DNA of 64,000 nt from SHZL01 sp963815185 (GTDB lineage Bacteria > Pseudomonadota > Gammaproteobacteria > Xanthomonadales > SZUA-36): NCBI GenBank assembly GCA_963815185.1, contig CAWFGC010000004.1:496001-560000 (forward strand), read 5' to 3'. Position 1 is the first letter of the stretch. Every line of letters starts with the position of its first letter. The position numbers and the translations under genes were made by a program. The notes under the pieces are model-generated. The model ran no database searches, was not told the DNA's origin, and was given only the letters and a program-made list of their open reading frames with translations. Positions 61,734 through 64,000 of this stretch are shown here, one piece after another.

Positions 61734-62273
61734 ATGACAGAAGAACAGGAAGCAAATCCGGCACTGACCCCGGATGACATTGCCTCAGCGCAATTCATGA
61801 TACAAAAGCTTTACACCAAGGATGTTTCATTCGAATTGCCAAATGCGCCGGAAGTGTTCAAGGAAAAAGGGCAGGCGGAGGTCAAGATGAACCTCGCGCA
61901 ACGCGTCGAAGATCTGGGCGATGACCTGCAGGAAGTGGTGCTGACCGTCACTGTAACAGCGATGCTGGGTGAGAAAACCGCTTACCTTGCGGAGGTCTCA
62001 CAGGCCGGCATATTCCTGGTTTCCGGTTTTAACGAGCAGGCCACTCATGCGGTGATCAACACGCTGTGTCCGGGCACGCTGTTTCCATATGCACGGCGGG
62101 CCATTTCCTCCATGGTGGCGGAAGGCGGATTTCCCCCGCTGATACTGCAACCGGTGAGTTTCGAGCAGTTATATGCTCAACGGATGCAGGAAATGACGCA
62201 GCAAGGGGGCAACGGCGCCGGCGAACCAGATGCCGATACTGCAGTCGCAGCGGAGTTCCCCACCGATAACTAG
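61734..62273 (+). CDS. secB: Protein-export chaperone SecB
   Basis: A 179-residue SecB, slightly longer than the E. coli protein (155) because of an acidic, Gly/Gln-rich C-terminal tail. Family blocks: AQFMIQKLYTKDVSFELPNA, the groove strand EVVLTVTVTAMLGEKTAYLAE, and TLCPGTLFPYARRAISSMV followed by GGFPPLILQPVSFEQLYAQR. It keeps preproteins unfolded and hands them to SecA. The gene ends in TAG inside a perfect inverted repeat. Confidence 0.95.
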   Translation: MTEEQEANPALTPDDIASAQFMIQKLYTKDVSFELPNAPEVFKEKGQAEVKMNLAQRVEDLGDDLQEVVLTVTVTAMLGEKTAYLAEVSQAGIFLVSGFNEQATHAVINTLCPGTLFPYARRAISSMVAEGGFPPLILQPVSFEQLYAQRMQEMTQQGGNGAGEPDADTAVAAEFPTDN

Positions 62274-62294
62274 TGACCTGTTACAGTCACTAGT
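62269..62294. repeat. Perfect inverted repeat at the secB stop codon
   Basis: ACTAGTGAC (62269-62277) pairs with GTCACTAGT (62286-62294) around an eight-base loop; a second direct copy of ACTAGTGAC follows at 62289-62297. The left arm contains the secB TAG. No T-run follows, so it is not a typical terminator; it may stabilize the 3' end of secB mRNA or separate it from gpsA. Confidence 0.6.
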
Positions 62295-62335
62295 GACAGC
62301 CAATAGGATCTGCCAGCGCGATGCAAATACCAGGC

Positions 62336-62347
62336 GTTAACAGGCCC
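62336..62347. repeat. 12-base motif GTTAACAGGCCC, copy 3, in gpsA leader
   Basis: An exact copy of the motif, 13 bases before the gpsA start, at the place where a Shine-Dalgarno sequence would be expected. Flanking CCAGG and CCTGG (62330s and 62345s) could pair and hold the motif in a loop. Confidence 0.6.
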
Positions 62348-62360
62348 TGGCGCGGTTCGC

Positions 62361-63398
62361 ATGGCGGCTGAATCCTCCAGCGCAACCCCGGTTGAAGAGC
62401 AGCTTCGAGTTGCCGTTCTGGGCGCAGGCTCCTGGGGTTCGGCTCTGGCCATGCAATTGGCACGTAGCGGCCAGCAGTGCGTGTTGTGGGGACGCTCGCC
62501 AACGCATATCGCGGCACTGCAAAATTCCGGCAGCAACGAACGCTTTCTGCCAGGTATTCCATTCCCGTCCGGAGTAAAGTTCGAGCCGGACTTGCAGCGG
62601 GCATTGGAATCGGCGGATGAAATTCTGATCGCAGTGCCCACCGAAGCCTTTGCGGATATGCTCGCGCGCCTGAACCCGCTACTGCGCGCCGGGCAGGGAG
62701 TGAGCTGGGCCTGCAAGGGTCTGGAGCCCGGCAGCGGACGCTTCCTGCACCAGACGGCGCAAAACCTGCTCGGCAGGGAACGTCCCCTGGCTGTCATCAC
62801 CGGACCCTCTTTTGCCATCGAAGTTGCACGCGACCTGCCAACGGCTGTGACCGTTGCTGCCACTGAGGCTACCTATTGCAAACGCATGGCCCAGGCGCTG
62901 CATGGCGGGAATTTTCGCGCCTATACCAGTGATGATATTGTCGGCGCCGAATTGGGTGGAGCGGTTAAAAATGTCCTGGCCGTGGCTACAGGTATTTCTG
63001 ACGGCATGGCGCTTGGTCTTAACGCCAGGGCTGCTTTGATTACGCGTGGTCTGGCAGAGATGATGCGCCTGGGCAGGGCTTTGGGAGCGCGTGAACAAAC
63101 CTTGATTGGCCTCGCTGGCATGGGCGACCTGGTGCTGACCAGTACCGGCGATCTGTCGCGTAACCGCAGGTTGGGCCTGGCGCTGGGCGCAGGTGGGAGT
63201 GTGGAGCAGACTGTTGCTGAAATCGGGCAGGTGGTGGAAGGCGTAAGCACTTCTGCGGAAGTCTGGCGGCTGGCTCAGCGCCACTCGGTCGAAATGCCGA
63301 TTTCAGAGCAGATTTACGGCATCATTCACCTGGGATGGAATCCCGCGCATTGCTTGCGTGACTTACTGGCGCGCGAACAAAAACCCGAACATGGTTAG
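62361..63398 (+). CDS. gpsA: NAD(P)-dependent glycerol-3-phosphate dehydrogenase
   Basis: A 345-residue enzyme that reduces dihydroxyacetone phosphate to sn-glycerol 3-phosphate for phospholipid synthesis. The Rossmann motif VLGAGSWGSALA is near residues 19-30. Further blocks are WACKGLEPGSG, TGPSFAIEVARDLPTAV, the catalytic Lys in ELGGAVKNVLAVATGI, and GLAGMGDLVLTSTGDLSRNRR. ATG 62361 gives a slightly long N-terminus and has no obvious Shine-Dalgarno sequence. It follows secB, as in E. coli, and converges with trmL. Confidence 0.96.
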   Translation: MAAESSSATPVEEQLRVAVLGAGSWGSALAMQLARSGQQCVLWGRSPTHIAALQNSGSNERFLPGIPFPSGVKFEPDLQRALESADEILIAVPTEAFADMLARLNPLLRAGQGVSWACKGLEPGSGRFLHQTAQNLLGRERPLAVITGPSFAIEVARDLPTAVTVAATEATYCKRMAQALHGGNFRAYTSDDIVGAELGGAVKNVLAVATGISDGMALGLNARAALITRGLAEMMRLGRALGAREQTLIGLAGMGDLVLTSTGDLSRNRRLGLALGAGGSVEQTVAEIGQVVEGVSTSAEVWRLAQRHSVEMPISEQIYGIIHLGWNPAHCLRDLLAREQKPEHG

Positions 63399-63427
63399 CC
63401 CCGCGCATGAAAACAGGATGCTTCCTT

Positions 63428-63892
63428 TCACGTCAGTCCGGTGAACTGGTTTTGCCGCAACGCTTCGTATAGCGCGATGGCAACGCTATTGGAAAGATTC
63501 AGGCTGCGGCTGGAGTTGTGCATCGGTAGCCGCAGCACCTGTCCGGAGTCCAGATTTGCCAGTACCTGTGCCGGCAGGCCGCGGGTTTCAGATCCGAACA
63601 GAAGTCCGTCGCCTTTCTCAAAACTGGCTTCAGTGTAAGGTTTAGTTCCCCGGGAAGAGAATGCCCAAAGGCGCAAGCCTGTGTTCAGTTGACGGAAGGT
63701 CTGCCAGTCAGCATAGCGTGAGACACAGGTCAGTTCATGGTAATCAAGTCCGGCCCGCCGCACGCGCGCATCGTCCAGTTCAAATCCCAAAGGTTCCACC
63801 AGGTGAAGCAGCGCGCCTGTATTGGCACACAGGCGGATGATATTTCCGGTGTTGGGCGGAATCTCCGGCTGATACAAAATGATGTTGAACAT
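63428..63892 (-). CDS. trmL: tRNA (cytidine/uridine-2'-O-)-methyltransferase TrmL
   Basis: A 154-residue minimal SPOUT methyltransferase, the size of E. coli TrmL (157), that modifies the wobble base of leucine tRNAs. SPOUT motifs: PEIPPNTGNIIRLCANTG at residues 9-26, LLFGSETRGLP, and the knot segment LRLPMHNSSRSLNLSNSVAI. It converges with gpsA. Confidence 0.94.
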   Translation of the reverse strand: MFNIILYQPEIPPNTGNIIRLCANTGALLHLVEPLGFELDDARVRRAGLDYHELTCVSRYADWQTFRQLNTGLRLWAFSSRGTKPYTEASFEKGDGLLFGSETRGLPAQVLANLDSGQVLRLPMHNSSRSLNLSNSVAIALYEALRQNQFTGLT

Positions 63893-63917
63893 GGGTCATT
63901 ATCGCCCCGGAAGGAAC

Positions 63918-64000
63918 ATGCAGAAAGCTGCCGGACACCCGGTATGGGTTTTTGCGATGAAACGAAATGTACCAGTGGTGCCGATTTCCGCCCATCCGTC
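63918..64000 (+). CDS. Possible start of a gene cut by the right edge
   Basis: From ATG 63918, preceded by GGAAGGA, the frame stays open to the end (MQKAAGHPVWVFAMKRNVPV and a few more residues). It is divergent from trmL. Too little is visible to name a family; it could also be chance. Confidence 0.25.
   Translation, partial: MQKAAGHPVWVFAMKRNVPVVPISAHP

Noticed and set aside
1..64000. tRNA genes, CRISPR arrays, insertion sequences, prophage or defence genes
   Set aside because: None was seen; the segment is almost wholly conserved core genes with short gaps.

Overview
The window is a chromosomal segment of a Gammaproteobacterium, with no phage, plasmid or CRISPR sequence. The evidence is conserved gene order: the spc and alpha ribosomal operons, rho-trxA/rhlB, ftsE-ftsX-rpoH, and gpmI-envC-ctpA divergent from yibN-secB-gpsA-trmL. 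An aspartokinase/diaminopimelate decarboxylase fusion, a cytosolic-type malate dehydrogenase, a class II DAHP synthase and an M61 peptidase point towards the Xanthomonadales/Nevskiales side of the class. That placement is inference.

Layout. 1-7074: end of the spc operon (rpsH to rpmJ) and the alpha operon (rpsM-rpsK-rpsD-rpoA-rplQ), closed by a strong terminator. 7151-9584: feoAB ferrous iron uptake under a Fur-box-like palindrome. 9667-14110: hutUHI histidine degradation. 14259-18042: dsbB, class II DAHP synthase, M61 peptidase. 18059-21059: typA and pdxB, divergent from mdh (21217-22194). 22205-24077: a cytochrome b561 gene with two YceI-family genes in one overlapping operon. 24094-24176: a REP-like perfect inverted repeat. 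24191-27724: rho and trxA, divergent from rhlB. 27766-30496: ftsEX and rpoH. 30543-33134: the lysine-pathway fusion. 33165-38256: an RND efflux operon with its TetR-type regulator and a perfect palindromic operator. 38292-49921: gcvP and a large caa3-type cytochrome oxidase cluster (coxBA, a 50-residue membrane protein, ctaG, coxC, DUF2909, surf1, a Sco-like protein, ctaA, ctaB). 50054-56905: putA, gspA, gspB, a rhomboid protease, DUF1820. 56913-63892: ctpA, envC, gpmI, yibN, secB, gpsA, trmL.

Themes: translation and transcription core; iron uptake; heme and copper-oxidase biogenesis; amino-acid catabolism feeding central metabolism (histidine, proline, glycine); envelope biology (secretion, division, murein hydrolysis, efflux).

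Five genes (hutH, gcvP, coxB, gspA, gpmI) carry six reading-frame breaks. Every one is restored by removing a single base. Because housekeeping genes are hit and the bias is wholly towards insertions, consensus or assembly error is more likely than gene decay, but the sequence as given is broken there. I found no clearly new multi-gene system. The best leads are small-scale: the REP-like repeat, a 12-base motif repeated in front of gspA, yibN and gpsA, the efflux operator, the mdh leader hairpin, and a Sco-like protein that seems to lack the copper-binding histidine.
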